Assembly: GCF_021117275.1 (NCBI RefSeq)
Contig: NZ_CP088245.1
Coordinates: forward strand, 3,013,501 to 3,077,500
Length of the DNA: 64,000 nt
Direction of reading: 5' to 3'
Source: Metabacillus sp. B2-18
Lineage (GTDB): Bacteria; Bacillota; Bacilli; Bacillales; Bacillaceae
Of the stretch, positions 35,688 to 44,679 are shown one piece after another. The notes beneath the pieces were generated by a model. It saw nothing but the letters and a program-made list of their open reading frames with translations. It had not been told where the DNA came from and ran no database searches. Position 1 is the stretch's first letter. Each line of letters opens with the position of its first letter. Made by a program: the position numbers and the translations under genes.

Positions 35688-36647
35688 CTATTTATCAAAT
35701 AACTGAGCGTATTTACCATACCCCTCTTTTTCTAAATTATCCTTTGGGATAAATCTTAAAGCAGCCGAATTAATACAATATCTTAACCCATTAGGACCTG
35801 GTCCATCATCAAATACATGACCTAAATGTGAATCAGCTGTTTTACTTCTAACTTCTGTACGAATCATTCCATGCGTTGTATCCATTTTCTCGACAACTTC
35901 AAAGTCTTGGATTGGTTTTGTAAAACTAGGCCAGCCACATCCTGCGTCATATTTGTCTTTTGAACTGAATAAAGGTTTTCCAGAAACAATGTCTACATAA
36001 ATACCCTCTTCATTGTGATTCCAAAACTCATTATGAAAAGGAGGCTCTGTTCCATTGTTTTGAGTAACTTCATATTGAATAGGAGATAAAGTAGATTTTA
36101 AACCTTCTTTGTCATTCCCTTTCCAATGCTCTTGTATAAAGCGGTCTCTACCAGATCCTGTTCGATATTGTTTGTAACGACCGGTACTCTTTTTATAGAA
36201 ATCCTGATGATATTCTTCCGCAGGATAAAATGGTTTTGCCTCAAGAATCATTGTAACGATAGGCTTTGAAAACCTTCCACTTTTCTCCAACAGTTCTTTT
36301 GAGGCTTCTGCAATCTGCTTCTGTTCTTCTGTATGATAGAAAATAGCTGTCTTATAAGATTCTCCTCTATCAAAGAATTGACCACCTGGATCTGTTGGAT
36401 CAATTTGTTGCCAAAATAATTCTAACAGCTTTTCATAAGGGAATATCTCAGGATTAAACGTTATTTGTACAGCTTCAAGATGACCTGTTGTATTTGAACA
36501 AACTTCCTCATATGTAGGATTTTCCTTATTTCCCCCGGTATAGCCTGAAATAACACTTTCGATACCTGGTAACTCATCGAAGGGCTGGACCATACACCAA
36601 AAGCAACCACCAGCAAATGTAGCGAGTTCCAACTTGTGCTTATTCAT
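35688..36647 (-). CDS. msrAB: Bifunctional methionine sulfoxide reductase MsrA-MsrB
   Basis: A 319-residue fusion. The N-terminal MsrA domain (1-155) has the GCFWC active site (Cys15, Cys18) and reduces Met-S-oxide; the C-terminal MsrB domain (about 180-310) has CGWPSF and catalytic Cys in [11 protein letters not shown] for the R-form. B. subtilis has separate msrA (yppP) and msrB (yppQ) genes at this map position. ATG after AGGAGGG. Confidence 0.92.
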   Translation of the reverse strand: MNKHKLELATFAGGCFWCMVQPFDELPGIESVISGYTGGNKENPTYEEVCSNTTGHLEAVQITFNPEIFPYEKLLELFWQQIDPTDPGGQFFDRGESYKTAIFYHTEEQKQIAEASKELLEKSGRFSKPIVTMILEAKPFYPAEEYHQDFYKKSTGRYKQYRTGSGRDRFIQEHWKGNDKEGLKSTLSPIQYEVTQNNGTEPPFHNEFWNHNEEGIYVDIVSGKPLFSSKDKYDAGCGWPSFTKPIQDFEVVEKMDTTHGMIRTEVRSKTADSHLGHVFDDGPGPNGLRYCINSAALRFIPKDNLEKEGYGKYAQLFDK

Positions 36648-36837
36648 CGTTTACTTCCCTCCTATTAACTAATGGATTCTATTATATATCATGCAATAAA
36701 ACTTAGAAAGTATACAGCTTTTTATAAATAGTCTCTTACTTATCTTCCACATCATTTTCTTTAATAAACCTTGACACATTCTATAACATTCCTTAGTCTT
36801 ATTAAAAGGATACTTTGATAGTACGGAGGAAACTAGG

Positions 36838-37260
36838 TTGAATAATCGTCAAGAAAAGATGTATGAAATGGAAGCCCTAATGCGTGATGTATATAAGAAA
36901 ACTCGTCACGAAATGAATCAAGTTTATGATAATGAAATGTCTAGAAATGAATTTTTCATTTTAAAAACTTTGTACGAACTTGGTCCAAAAAAGTCATCTG
37001 ACTTATCCAAAATACTAAATGTTTCTGCTTCTCATATTACAGCGGTAACTGACTCTCTTATCGAAAAAAATTGGATTGAGCGCGTTCGTTCTGTCAAAGA
37101 CCGTAGAATTGTTGATATTCATCTAACGGAAAATGGGAAGAAAATTCTTGAACAGTATGAAAAAAAGAAAACAGACTTTTTGTTAGAAAAGTTTAATGAT
37201 TTTAGTGATGAAGATATTGCAAACTTCATTATCTTATTTAAAAAACTATTAAAAGAATAG
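36838..37260 (+). CDS. ypoP: MarR-family regulator YpoP
   Basis: A 140-residue winged-helix MarR protein: MSRNEFFILKTLYELG, recognition helix SASHITAVTDSLIEK and wing RSVKDRRIVDIHLT. No Cys near the N-terminus, so it is not an OhrR-type sensor. TTG start after GGAGG. It is divergent from msrAB, the same neighbours as B. subtilis ypoP, and may control nearby genes. Confidence 0.8.
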   Translation: MNNRQEKMYEMEALMRDVYKKTRHEMNQVYDNEMSRNEFFILKTLYELGPKKSSDLSKILNVSASHITAVTDSLIEKNWIERVRSVKDRRIVDIHLTENGKKILEQYEKKKTDFLLEKFNDFSDEDIANFIILFKKLLKE

Positions 37261-37271
37261 TGTATATTTAT

Positions 37272-37318
37272 TAAACGCTGTAGGTTTGAGAGGAACTCCC
37301 AAACCTACAGCGTTTTTA
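37272..37318 (+). terminator. Terminator of ypoP
   Basis: Long arms AAACGCTGTAGGTTTG/CAAACCTACAGCGTTT with T-run. Confidence 0.85.
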
Positions 37319-37379
37319 CATATAAAAAAATAATTTATACATACTAAAGAAAATAAGAATTATTACGGAGGTCAGAATA

Positions 37380-37631
37380 ATGTCTTCACCATATTTATGC
37401 CCAAATTGTAAAACAAATAGAACCAGGTTTAATATTATTGAACAACTTGCAAAACCGGTTAAATTAAACCCACAAACAGGAGATATAGTAGAAGAGCTCC
37501 AGCAGTCAAATTTAGATCCGTTCCATGTTTCATATAAAGGTCCTAATTATCGAGTACAGTGCGGTACTTGTGGTCTAATTGAAGACGAAATATCATTTAT
37601 TAAAAGAGCACAGATTAATCAGTCTTACTAA
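37380..37631 (+). CDS. Small zinc-ribbon-like protein
   Basis: An 83-residue protein with two CxxC pairs: YLCPNCKTN near the start and VQCGTCGLI near residue 61, i.e. a zinc ribbon. Function unknown. ATG after ACGGAGG. Flanked by strong terminators on both sides, so monocistronic. Confidence 0.7.
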   Translation: MSSPYLCPNCKTNRTRFNIIEQLAKPVKLNPQTGDIVEELQQSNLDPFHVSYKGPNYRVQCGTCGLIEDEISFIKRAQINQSY

Positions 37632-37643
37632 CATAACGAAAAT

Positions 37644-37687
37644 AAGTGGAATAGAATCTTTTATGATCAGATCTATTCCACTTTTTC
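37644..37687. terminator. Bidirectional terminator
   Basis: AAGTGGAATAGA/TCTATTCCACTT arms between convergent small genes. Confidence 0.8.
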
Positions 37688-37688
37688 T

Positions 37689-37817
37689 TCACTCACTATT
37701 TTGAGTCATATTAAAAAACATCGGGTCTTCTTTTTTTTCATTTTTTGAGGATTTCTCATCTTTCTTCCCCATTTTCCCATCTGATTCATAACTTAATTTT
37801 TTATTTTTGTTTTTCAA
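37689..37817 (-). CDS. 42-residue Lys-rich small protein
   Basis: TTG start after AAAGGAGAGAT; product begins (M)KNKNKKLSYESDGKMGKKD and ends DPMFFNMTQNSE. Hydrophilic, Lys/Ser/Glu-rich. No family known. The strong ribosome binding site and following terminator support a gene. Confidence 0.5.
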   Translation of the reverse strand: MKNKNKKLSYESDGKMGKKDEKSSKNEKKEDPMFFNMTQNSE

Positions 37818-38125
37818 CCTTATCTCTCCTTTGCATAAGAACTACCATCATTTTTTCCATTTAAGATGAAATTATGTAGACGATGAATAAACGAAGAGCT
37901 GTCCTACCACAGTCTGATTGAAGAGGGATTTGAAGTATCGATTGAACTAGTTTTACAATAAATTACTGTAAAGATCATTAATGAATTTTTAATTCATTTT
38001 TAATTTTTTAAGATCATGTACAGATTCTGTAAAAAGTCTATGCACACCTGAAATTTCCATTATTATTAAGTTGAGCCAACTGGTTCACATATAAATTACT
38101 CAACGTTACATGGGAGGAAAAGACA
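37818..38125. other. 308-base gap with possible gene remnants
   Basis: Contains a short open stretch (37882-37963) reading HSLIEEGFEVSIELVLQ-stop in one frame and MNKRRAVLPQSD-stop in another, which may be a decayed gene end. The rest is A/T-rich promoter DNA for the following lipoprotein. Nothing firm. Confidence 0.35.
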
Positions 38126-38299
38126 ATGAATAAAAGTTTATTATTAAAAGTTGGAGCTTCTTTACTTGCTGTATTTTTAATGGCTGCATGTAACAACACA
38201 GAGGATACTGAACAAGAAGAAACAAATGTAGAAGAAACTGAAGAAGGTACTGAAGAAACCGAAGAAGACGCTGAACAAACTGAAGAAGAAGCAGAATAA
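38126..38299 (+). CDS. Acidic 57-residue lipoprotein
   Basis: Signal peptide MNKSLLLKVGASLLAVFLMA with lipobox LMAAC (Cys at 21), then a mature part of about 36 residues made almost only of Glu, Thr, Asp and Gln in TEE repeats. After lipid attachment it would display a short, highly negative tail on the membrane outer face. ATG after GGGAGGAAA. No known family; it is easy to miss because of its length. Confidence 0.7.
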   Translation: MNKSLLLKVGASLLAVFLMAACNNTEDTEQEETNVEETEEGTEETEEDAEQTEEEAE

Positions 38300-38446
38300 T
38301 CATAAAACTTTTTCAAGTAGAAAACTCGCTGACCGGCGAGCCTACAAGATGAAATGTGATGAGTAGTTGCACTTAAGCTAAATACTTAGGAATTGAACAC
38401 TATGTCGGAATTTTTCAGTGCTGCTGATTTATGCTTTTAACGTACA

Positions 38447-38476
38447 AAAAATGAGAGGGGATTTCCCTCTCATTTT
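38447..38476. terminator. Terminator of ypmT
   Basis: AAAATGAGAGGG/CCCTCTCATTTT perfect hairpin. The preceding gap (38300-38446) has a small CTCGC/GCGAG hairpin near 38325 and no gene. Confidence 0.8.
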
Positions 38477-38482
38477 AATAAA

Positions 38483-38683
38483 TTAACTTTCACTTTTATG
38501 TTTTTGCTTTTCATCTTTAATATGCCAAACATAAACTGCAATACTCATACACAATGTGCTATAGGCGAGATTTAAGTACACCTCATCCATATTTTCTGCA
38601 ACTAGCTGCTGATAGGCAATTCCACCGAAAATAAGCGCAATAATGATGGCTGCAATTCCCATTAAAACAAATTTGTTTTTCAT
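38483..38683 (-). CDS. ypmT: YpmT-like small membrane protein
   Basis: A 66-residue protein with two hydrophobic helices (about 5-28 and 38-55) linked by AENMDEVYLNLAY and a Lys/His-rich tail. It matches B. subtilis YpmT in size and central sequence as I recall it. ATG after GGGGG. In B. subtilis it neighbours ypmS; here two genes intervene. Confidence 0.7.
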   Translation of the reverse strand: MKNKFVLMGIAAIIIALIFGGIAYQQLVAENMDEVYLNLAYSTLCMSIAVYVWHIKDEKQKHKSES

Positions 38684-38731
38684 AATAACCCCCTTATATT
38701 ATTTAGTAATCCAAGGAATATATATGATTAA

Positions 38732-39853
38732 TCAATCCTGCTTTTTCTCTGATATAATTTTGGCCTGATCATTCTCGTAAGCTATCACATAATTCACAGA
38801 AGTTGAAGTAGTTTCTTGACCACTACCTGTTCTTTTCACAATCTCAAGGACTGTTTCAACGATTATTTGTTCTTCTTTTTTTACCGTTTTTAATTCTTTA
38901 ATAGTTATAGATAAAATATTCAAATACTCTTTACGAAATGATTGATAATCTACATTTGACTGCCATTCACTTCCTAACAAGGAATAAGCAGTGACAAAAT
39001 CATTAAAGGTTATACTCTCAATGAAGTAGCTAATTAAATAATCTGATGTTTCTATAATCTTATTTTCGTCTATATCAACGGCTGCGTCAATAGAAGGTTC
39101 AACAGGAAGGTTCTTCATAGGTGTTTCTGACCAACTATTAACAAGTGGTAATACTGCACTAATTGGGAGGCTAAACCCGATATTTCCTTGCTCAATTCTA
39201 GCGGAATTAATGCCTATAACAGCTCCAGTTTGCCTGTCAATCAGCGGACCTCCACTATTACCTGGAGCAATGGGTGCAGATATTTGATACACATCTTCAT
39301 AAATATACGGATCAACACTTAGTTCTCTGTCCGTTCCACTAATAATTCCAGTTGTAACCGTATTTTGAAAACCTAATGGACTACCTAGTGCCAATATTTC
39401 ATCGCCAATTTCTAGTTTGGTATTTGGTGATAAACTTAAAGGCTCCACATCCTCTAAACCTTCAACTCGAACGACCGCTACATCAGTTTCTGTACTTATT
39501 CCAATTACTTTTCCATCGAAGCCTTTTGCATCGGTTGTTCTAACTTTTACCTCACTAGCACCACTAACAACATGTGCATTCGTAATAATATCACCTTTAT
39601 CATTATATAAGAAGCCAGATCCAACCGTACCATCATTTAATTCAACCATCACAACTTTCTTTTGAGCCTCACGAATAATTTCCTTTATCTCAGGAACAGT
39701 TTTATCATTATTTGAATCTTCAACTTTGTTTAAAATCGTTGATTCAGAAAATACATTTTTTGTTGTTTGTTCTTTTATATAAAAATAGCCAAACCCACCT
39801 GCTATCCAAATTAGAAGGGATACTATGATACTATATATCACTCTCTTATTCAT
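38732..39853 (-). CDS. Membrane-anchored trypsin-like (S1C/HtrA-type) serine protease without PDZ
   Basis: A 373-residue protein: one N-terminal helix (7-24), a trypsin-like domain (about 55-235) with His in ITNAHVV, Asp in ETDVAVVRV and Ser in APGNSGGPL, then a C-terminal NTF2-like domain (about 260-370). Unlike HtrA it has no PDZ domain. Extracytoplasmic. Three bases separate it from the upstream zinc-ribbon membrane protein, so the two form one operon. Substrates unknown. Confidence 0.82.
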   Translation of the reverse strand: MNKRVIYSIIVSLLIWIAGGFGYFYIKEQTTKNVFSESTILNKVEDSNNDKTVPEIKEIIREAQKKVVMVELNDGTVGSGFLYNDKGDIITNAHVVSGASEVKVRTTDAKGFDGKVIGISTETDVAVVRVEGLEDVEPLSLSPNTKLEIGDEILALGSPLGFQNTVTTGIISGTDRELSVDPYIYEDVYQISAPIAPGNSGGPLIDRQTGAVIGINSARIEQGNIGFSLPISAVLPLVNSWSETPMKNLPVEPSIDAAVDIDENKIIETSDYLISYFIESITFNDFVTAYSLLGSEWQSNVDYQSFRKEYLNILSITIKELKTVKKEEQIIVETVLEIVKRTGSGQETTSTSVNYVIAYENDQAKIISEKKQD

Positions 39854-39856
39854 AAA

Positions 39857-41014
39857 TTATCCTTTCTTCTCTTCTAATAACCATGAAATATTCATAATGT
39901 TAACTTTTGCATTTTCTTTTGTTGAATAAGTCACATGTTCAAAATCACCAGTTTCACCTGGCTCCAGCTTATTTGGAAACACATTTGTTTTACCAGACTC
40001 TAATTCCTTTCCTTTTTCATCGCTAACTGTAAACTCAATAACAATTGAGTGCACTGTTTCAGTCCCATTATTATTTACAGAACCATTAATATATGCATCA
40101 CCATATTTATCAACTTTTATATTGACTGCTGTTAATTCCACGGCTTTTGTAAGATTATGTTGTTCTTCCATTTTAGCGGCTTGAAGAGCTTTATTAATTC
40201 GTTCTTGTTCAGCTTGTTCAAAACCGGTCTTTTCCTCTATTATCCGATCTTTTAGTGATAGCAGTTTCTCATTATTGACAACATACTGTAATGCCTCATC
40301 TACTACATTTAACGCTTGGTTAAAATGTTTATTCGCCAAGTTTTCTTCAGCTTTAACCGAACTAATTGTGACCATTTTCGTATAAATCTGTTGTTTTAAT
40401 TCAGTAGCTTCTTGTAATTCCAACGAATAAAAAGTGGCCAATTTATCAGCCAACTCATCTATAGATTCTAGCTTATTTATTTCTTCCTTCATTTCCCCAA
40501 CCTTGACAGAAGTTTCGGCTTGTTTAATTTCGTGACTAAGCTTTACAAATAATGGTGATCGATTCGTACCCATTTGGCGCTTAAGTAAATCAAGATCCCT
40601 TTGAGCACTTTCATATTGTTCATCCATTATTTTTTTTTCAACTTCCGTAAGATCCTCGTTTAAATCCATAATTGTTAAAAGTAATTTTTTCTCATTTAAT
40701 AGAATATCGTAATTATTACGATATGAAAGACCAGTTTCTACAAAATCTAATGCTTTGTTATACTCCCCTGCTAAAGCAGCTTTTTCTGCTTTTTCTTGAT
40801 AAGTAATGACATTTCCATTTACTTTAGTTTCATGAGAATAAACAAATATTAGAACAAAGAGAACCGATAAAAAACTTCCTACTGGAATTAAGAAGCTTAG
40901 TAAATAAGTTTTTTTGTTTATTGATTTATGATGATCATTTCTTCTTTTCCCACAATGGGAACAATAATTTGCATTTTTTTCTATAAAACTAGCTCCACAG
41001 TTTATACAAAACAA
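39857..41014 (-). CDS. Zinc-ribbon, single-TM protein with coiled coil and FxLYD-like domain
   Basis: A 385-residue protein: N-terminal zinc ribbon with CINC and CSHC (1-22), one transmembrane helix (about 37-58), a long helical TPR/coiled-coil region (about 75-285) and a C-terminal beta domain like FxLYD (about 290-383, INGSVNNNGTETVHSIVIEF). Ribbon inside, large part outside. TTG start after GGGAGGG. It precedes the S1C protease in a two-gene operon and might present substrates or sense wall state; this is inference. Confidence 0.75.
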   Translation of the reverse strand: MFCINCGASFIEKNANYCSHCGKRRNDHHKSINKKTYLLSFLIPVGSFLSVLFVLIFVYSHETKVNGNVITYQEKAEKAALAGEYNKALDFVETGLSYRNNYDILLNEKKLLLTIMDLNEDLTEVEKKIMDEQYESAQRDLDLLKRQMGTNRSPLFVKLSHEIKQAETSVKVGEMKEEINKLESIDELADKLATFYSLELQEATELKQQIYTKMVTISSVKAEENLANKHFNQALNVVDEALQYVVNNEKLLSLKDRIIEEKTGFEQAEQERINKALQAAKMEEQHNLTKAVELTAVNIKVDKYGDAYINGSVNNNGTETVHSIVIEFTVSDEKGKELESGKTNVFPNKLEPGETGDFEHVTYSTKENAKVNIMNISWLLEEKKG

Positions 41015-41238
41015 TTATAACCCTCCCACTCTAATTTCAGAGTTAGAGCTTACTAATACGTCGTCTAATAGATACATTTTTTCAGGCATCTATTAATCTA
41101 TCTATTTATTCGACATACTATTCTATAAGTATACATGTTTCAACAAGATCATTCTAGGTTTTAACCTGGGGGTAATTCGTACCATTTTTCAGTATAAAAA
41201 AATAATGCTGTAAAGAACTAAACTTCCCATAAAAGGCT

Positions 41239-41268
41239 ATAAGGTCTAACATTTGAAGTTAGACCTTA
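41239..41268 (-). terminator. Terminator of ypmS
   Basis: AAGGTCTAAC/GTTAGACCTT stem overlapping the ypmS stop. Confidence 0.7.
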
Positions 41269-41853
41269 CGGCAGTGGAACATATAATGTAAATGTGATGT
41301 CATCTTTTTCTAAATTAAAGCTTTCAGCTCTTGCACTTAAACCACTCTTTAATGTTAATTGGTCAAGATGAATATCAATCAATTTTTCACTTGGATCTAT
41401 TACCACATACTTAGGAAGATCATAATAAGTATTCATATATTTCAGTACATAAGACACAGGAAGCTTCAACTGTCCTATTGACAATTCATTAACCAATAAC
41501 TGAACATTTCCATCAGATTTAACTTTCGGTTCCAGAATTAACTTCATGTCAATATCTTTATTAAAAGCTTTTACAACTCCATACACGTTTACTTTATCTT
41601 CAAATTCCACTCGATATTGTAAATTTTGCTGACCTGTTTCCTGTTCTAAATAGTGATTCACTAAATGAGTCAAGTCACTTTTCTGGGTTTTAATAAGAAA
41701 AGGGACAGTTCCTTCCTTACTAACTTTCGTGTTTTGTGCGCTAGGTTTTTCGGTTGGAATTAATGAAGAAACTGTCACGAACAAAAGAAACAGTACGTTA
41801 ATCCCAGCTAGAACAAAAAATGAAATTTTCCACCTTCTCATTACATCACTCAT
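41266..41853 (-). CDS. ypmS: YpmS-family DUF2140 membrane protein
   Basis: A 195-residue protein with one N-terminal membrane helix (about 10-30) and an extracytoplasmic beta-rich DUF2140 domain (LKLPVSYVLKYMNTYYDLPKY). Function unknown. It directly follows ypmR (6-base gap), as in B. subtilis. Confidence 0.8.
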   Translation of the reverse strand: MSDVMRRWKISFFVLAGINVLFLLFVTVSSLIPTEKPSAQNTKVSKEGTVPFLIKTQKSDLTHLVNHYLEQETGQQNLQYRVEFEDKVNVYGVVKAFNKDIDMKLILEPKVKSDGNVQLLVNELSIGQLKLPVSYVLKYMNTYYDLPKYVVIDPSEKLIDIHLDQLTLKSGLSARAESFNLEKDDITFTLYVPLP

Positions 41854-41859
41854 TTCTAC

Positions 41860-42654
41860 CTATTCATTAAAGGATACTTCTGCTTTAGATATAGAATCAT
41901 ATACTCGCTCAGCTATTAATGTATACCCGCTTTCGTTAGGATGAAATTCATCTTTGTACAATAGCTTATTGTCTACTTCAGAAGTAGAGAAAATATCTTC
42001 AACAGATACAAATATCCCATTTTTATCTTCCGTTATCATCTGTTTTGAAACTGAGTTCCACTCATCGATAATTTGATCGATTTCCGTTATATTAGGAAGC
42101 ATATATTTAAAAGGATTATAAAGGCCAACAAATACAATTTGTGCATCTGAATTATAAGATCGAATTGTTATAATAATATTACTTAATCTTTCCTCGTAAA
42201 GTTTTTGCTATGCTCTAAACGGTTGAAAGTCCAATGAGAAAATATTCTGTCGAACAACATTCATAATGTCATTTCCACCAATAGTCATAACAATCATATC
42301 TGCTTCCTTAATGGATTCAATTACTTTATCATTTGTTAACTTTTTTTGGAGATTAGATGTTTTATGTCCCTTTACCCCGTAATTTTCAACCAAAACTTCT
42401 TTAATGTGATCTTGCTCTTCCAACATTTCAGTCACTCTGCCAACATAACCACCCAACTCTGCTCCGTCGCCAACTCCCTTTGTTAAAGAATCACCTATCC
42501 CAACTACCTTCATAGTTTTAGGAAAAAAATCTTCAGCAGGGGTTTCCTTTTCGCTTAGTGACACAGGTTTATATTCTAGTTTTGCAGCAGGCTGATTTAT
42601 ACAACCAGTTAAGCACAAGCCAATTATACTAAACAATACAAGCTTTTGGAGCAT
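41860..42654 (-). pseudogene. ypmR: YpmR SGNH/GDSL lipoprotein hydrolase with internal stop
   Basis: A 264-codon frame with one in-frame TAG at 42208-42210. Upstream: lipoprotein signal with lipobox LTGC, GDSL motif GIGDSLTKG and block III GGND. Downstream in the same frame: QKLYEERLSN onward and the catalytic DEFHPNESGY. The stop removes the Asp-His part of the triad, so the product would be dead unless suppressed. A single CAG/GAG-to-TAG change or base error explains it. ypmQ, ypmR and ypmS keep B. subtilis order. Confidence 0.82.
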
Positions 42655-42768
42655 ACAATCACCCCGTTATTTAGTTTCAAAAAAACATTATATCATGTCA
42701 CCATGGATAAAAGCCTTTTAAATCATGAAAAAGAGTTAGCTTTTAAACTTTTAACTTTATTATATCTT

Positions 42769-42802
42769 ATGAAAAAAGACTCCTTATGGAATCTTTTTTC
42801 AT
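42769..42802 (-). terminator. Terminator of ypmQ
   Basis: ATGAAAAAAGA/TCTTTTTTCAT arms just past the ypmQ stop, separating it from ypmR. Confidence 0.6.
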
Positions 42803-42816
42803 GGCTTATCTTTTGT

Positions 42817-43401
42817 TTATTCCTGGCTTATTGCTTTTATATCTGCAATCATTTGATCATATGGTGGATTTTCAACACCATTGTAATCTTTTAGCACCGT
42901 TCCATTTTGATCAACTAAATAAAAATAAGTACCATGGATCACTTGTTCTGTACTTTCTGGCTTTTGAACAATAGTCTTAAAGCTTTCTTTTGCAAATTCT
43001 TCAATTTCCTTTTGTGAATATCCCGTTAAAAAATCCCAGTTTTCAAATGAAATTGAGTAAGGCTCTGCAAACTCTTTAAGTTTATCAGGAGTATCAATTT
43101 CTGGATCAACACTAAAGGAAACAATCCTTGTATTAAGCCCTTCATTCTCTAGTATCTGTTGAAGCTCCGTCATGTGCGCTGTCATTGGTGGACATACTGT
43201 GTCACAGCTAGTAAAAATAAAATCAGCTACCCACACCGTTCCTTTTAAATCCTCCAATGATACTTGATCATTGTCTTGGTTTGTATATTCAAAGGATTGA
43301 ACTTCATAATTAAGTGGGTTTTCAATTGGTGATTTTTGTCCGCAGGCACTTAAAATAAGAATAGTGGCTCCGATCAAACTCCATAAAATTTTCTTTTTCA
43401 T
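42817..43401 (-). CDS. ypmQ: SCO1/SenC-family lipoprotein YpmQ
   Basis: A 194-residue lipoprotein (lipobox LSAC) with a thioredoxin-like SCO domain. The copper-binding CxxxC is FTSCDTVCPPM and the His ligand lies in VIHGTYFYLV. SCO proteins help assemble the CuA site of cytochrome c oxidase. ATG at 43401 after GAAGGTG; the upstream start overlaps that site. Confidence 0.88.
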   Translation of the reverse strand: MKKKILWSLIGATILILSACGQKSPIENPLNYEVQSFEYTNQDNDQVSLEDLKGTVWVADFIFTSCDTVCPPMTAHMTELQQILENEGLNTRIVSFSVDPEIDTPDKLKEFAEPYSISFENWDFLTGYSQKEIEEFAKESFKTIVQKPESTEQVIHGTYFYLVDQNGTVLKDYNGVENPPYDQMIADIKAISQE

Positions 43402-43426
43402 TAACACCTTCACCCTTCTGTTTCGT

Positions 43427-44449
43427 TCATAATGAAAAGTTTATCAAAATACAACATAAAGGGGAAGATGAAATGATGTGAAGCTTTTTTGAATAATTAT
43501 TAAACTTATTGCCATTTATAAAGGTATCGTATACATTCTCAATATAGAATTGGTAATCAAATTTTATCGCAATTGAATGTATAGGATACTTTTCGAGCTC
43601 TTTATAAGGCCTGAAATCTCCAATGCTCTGCCCTCTCGCCACACCATCTTCCGTACTGATTTTTACAGGCTTATCAACAAATTGAAAATGGTTACTATTT
43701 TTTACTGCCCAGAGTGTTAACAAGTCATGCATTGGTCCACCCGAAATGGAGGGATCTCTTTTTTTATACCATTCTGAATAATGGGTGATAATCGGCTTTA
43801 ATAATTGACCTACACTATCGCCTGTTCTTTTAAAATATTGGTCAAGTTGATTTATGATGTTATCAGGAATAATTGCATAATTCGTTACATTAAGAGGAAA
43901 TATCTTTACTTTTTCTACATTACTTATTACTAGATTTGCTGCGTAATGATCACTATAGAAATTTGCTTCAGCAATTGGGGTTGCATTACCTGGAAAAAGG
44001 AATGCACCGCCCATAATATAGAACTCTTTGACTTGCGATAGAAAATTCGGATATAAAACAATTGCTGTTGCTAATGATGTTAAACGACCAACATTAACAA
44101 TGCTAATTTCATTTGGATATTGATTAATAACGGTTAAAATCTCATGAAAGTTCTCAAATTCAGGTATCGGTTCGCTCAAATCAGGCGTAATCGGACCAAG
44201 TCCATATTCACCGTGAATTTCAGGAAAATAAGTAGGTTGTTCGCCAGTTAACGGTCGATCTGCACCTCCAATAATAGGGATATCTGTCAGCTGGGTAATT
44301 TCTTGAATATATCTTGCTGTTATCGTGGCGTTTTTCTTTGAGATATTTCCGTAGTCAACAACAATTCCAACAATATCAATACTTTTACTATAATAAGCAA
44401 AAAGTAAAGCAACAATATCGTCAATTCCAAAGTCTCCGATAAACAACAC
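43427..44449 (-). CDS. Inosine-uridine-type nucleoside hydrolase
   Basis: A 340-residue IUNH-fold protein: N-terminal LFIGDFGIDDIVAL (Asp cluster), central NVGRLTSLATAI, MGGAFLFPGN and AEANFYSDHYAA, and C-terminal GGPMHDLLTLWA with the late Asp. It hydrolyses nucleosides to base and ribose. The usual DxDxGxDD has Ile4 in the place of the first Asp; the other acidic positions remain. GTG start with only a weak, distant ribosome binding site. It ends 25 bases before ypmQ and may share its transcript. Confidence 0.8.
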   Translation of the reverse strand: MLFIGDFGIDDIVALLFAYYSKSIDIVGIVVDYGNISKKNATITARYIQEITQLTDIPIIGGADRPLTGEQPTYFPEIHGEYGLGPITPDLSEPIPEFENFHEILTVINQYPNEISIVNVGRLTSLATAIVLYPNFLSQVKEFYIMGGAFLFPGNATPIAEANFYSDHYAANLVISNVEKVKIFPLNVTNYAIIPDNIINQLDQYFKRTGDSVGQLLKPIITHYSEWYKKRDPSISGGPMHDLLTLWAVKNSNHFQFVDKPVKISTEDGVARGQSIGDFRPYKELEKYPIHSIAIKFDYQFYIENVYDTFINGNKFNNYSKKLHIISSSPLCCILINFSL

Positions 44450-44628
44450 TTTTTTACCGATGATTCAACACCACCTGTTTTGAGTGATTAGCTAATTTAA
44501 ATACTTCATTGCACTTTACTGTTCTTTTTATAATAATTATGCGTAATTTTTAGCACGATGTCTTTTTATATTTTGACCCATTACAAATGGGTTTTCTATA
44601 TATTTGAATCAAATGCCATGAAGAACTA

Positions 44629-44674
44629 AAAAAGACCCAGACAATCCCCATAAAAAATGGTCTTGTCTTGGTCA
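44629..44674 (-). terminator. Terminator of degV-family gene
   Basis: GACCCAGACAA/TTGTCTTGGTC imperfect stem with T-run on the minus strand. Confidence 0.6.
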
Positions 44675-44679
44675 AATAT

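Noticed and set aside
38038..38316. Ser/Val-rich frames on the minus strand over the acidic lipoprotein
   Set aside because: They are the antisense of the Glu/Thr repeat of the lipoprotein gene at 38126, which has a proper signal peptide and ribosome binding site.
42646..42974. Plus-strand open frames over the ypmQ-ypmR gap
   Set aside because: Antisense to ypmQ and its terminator; no ribosome binding site.
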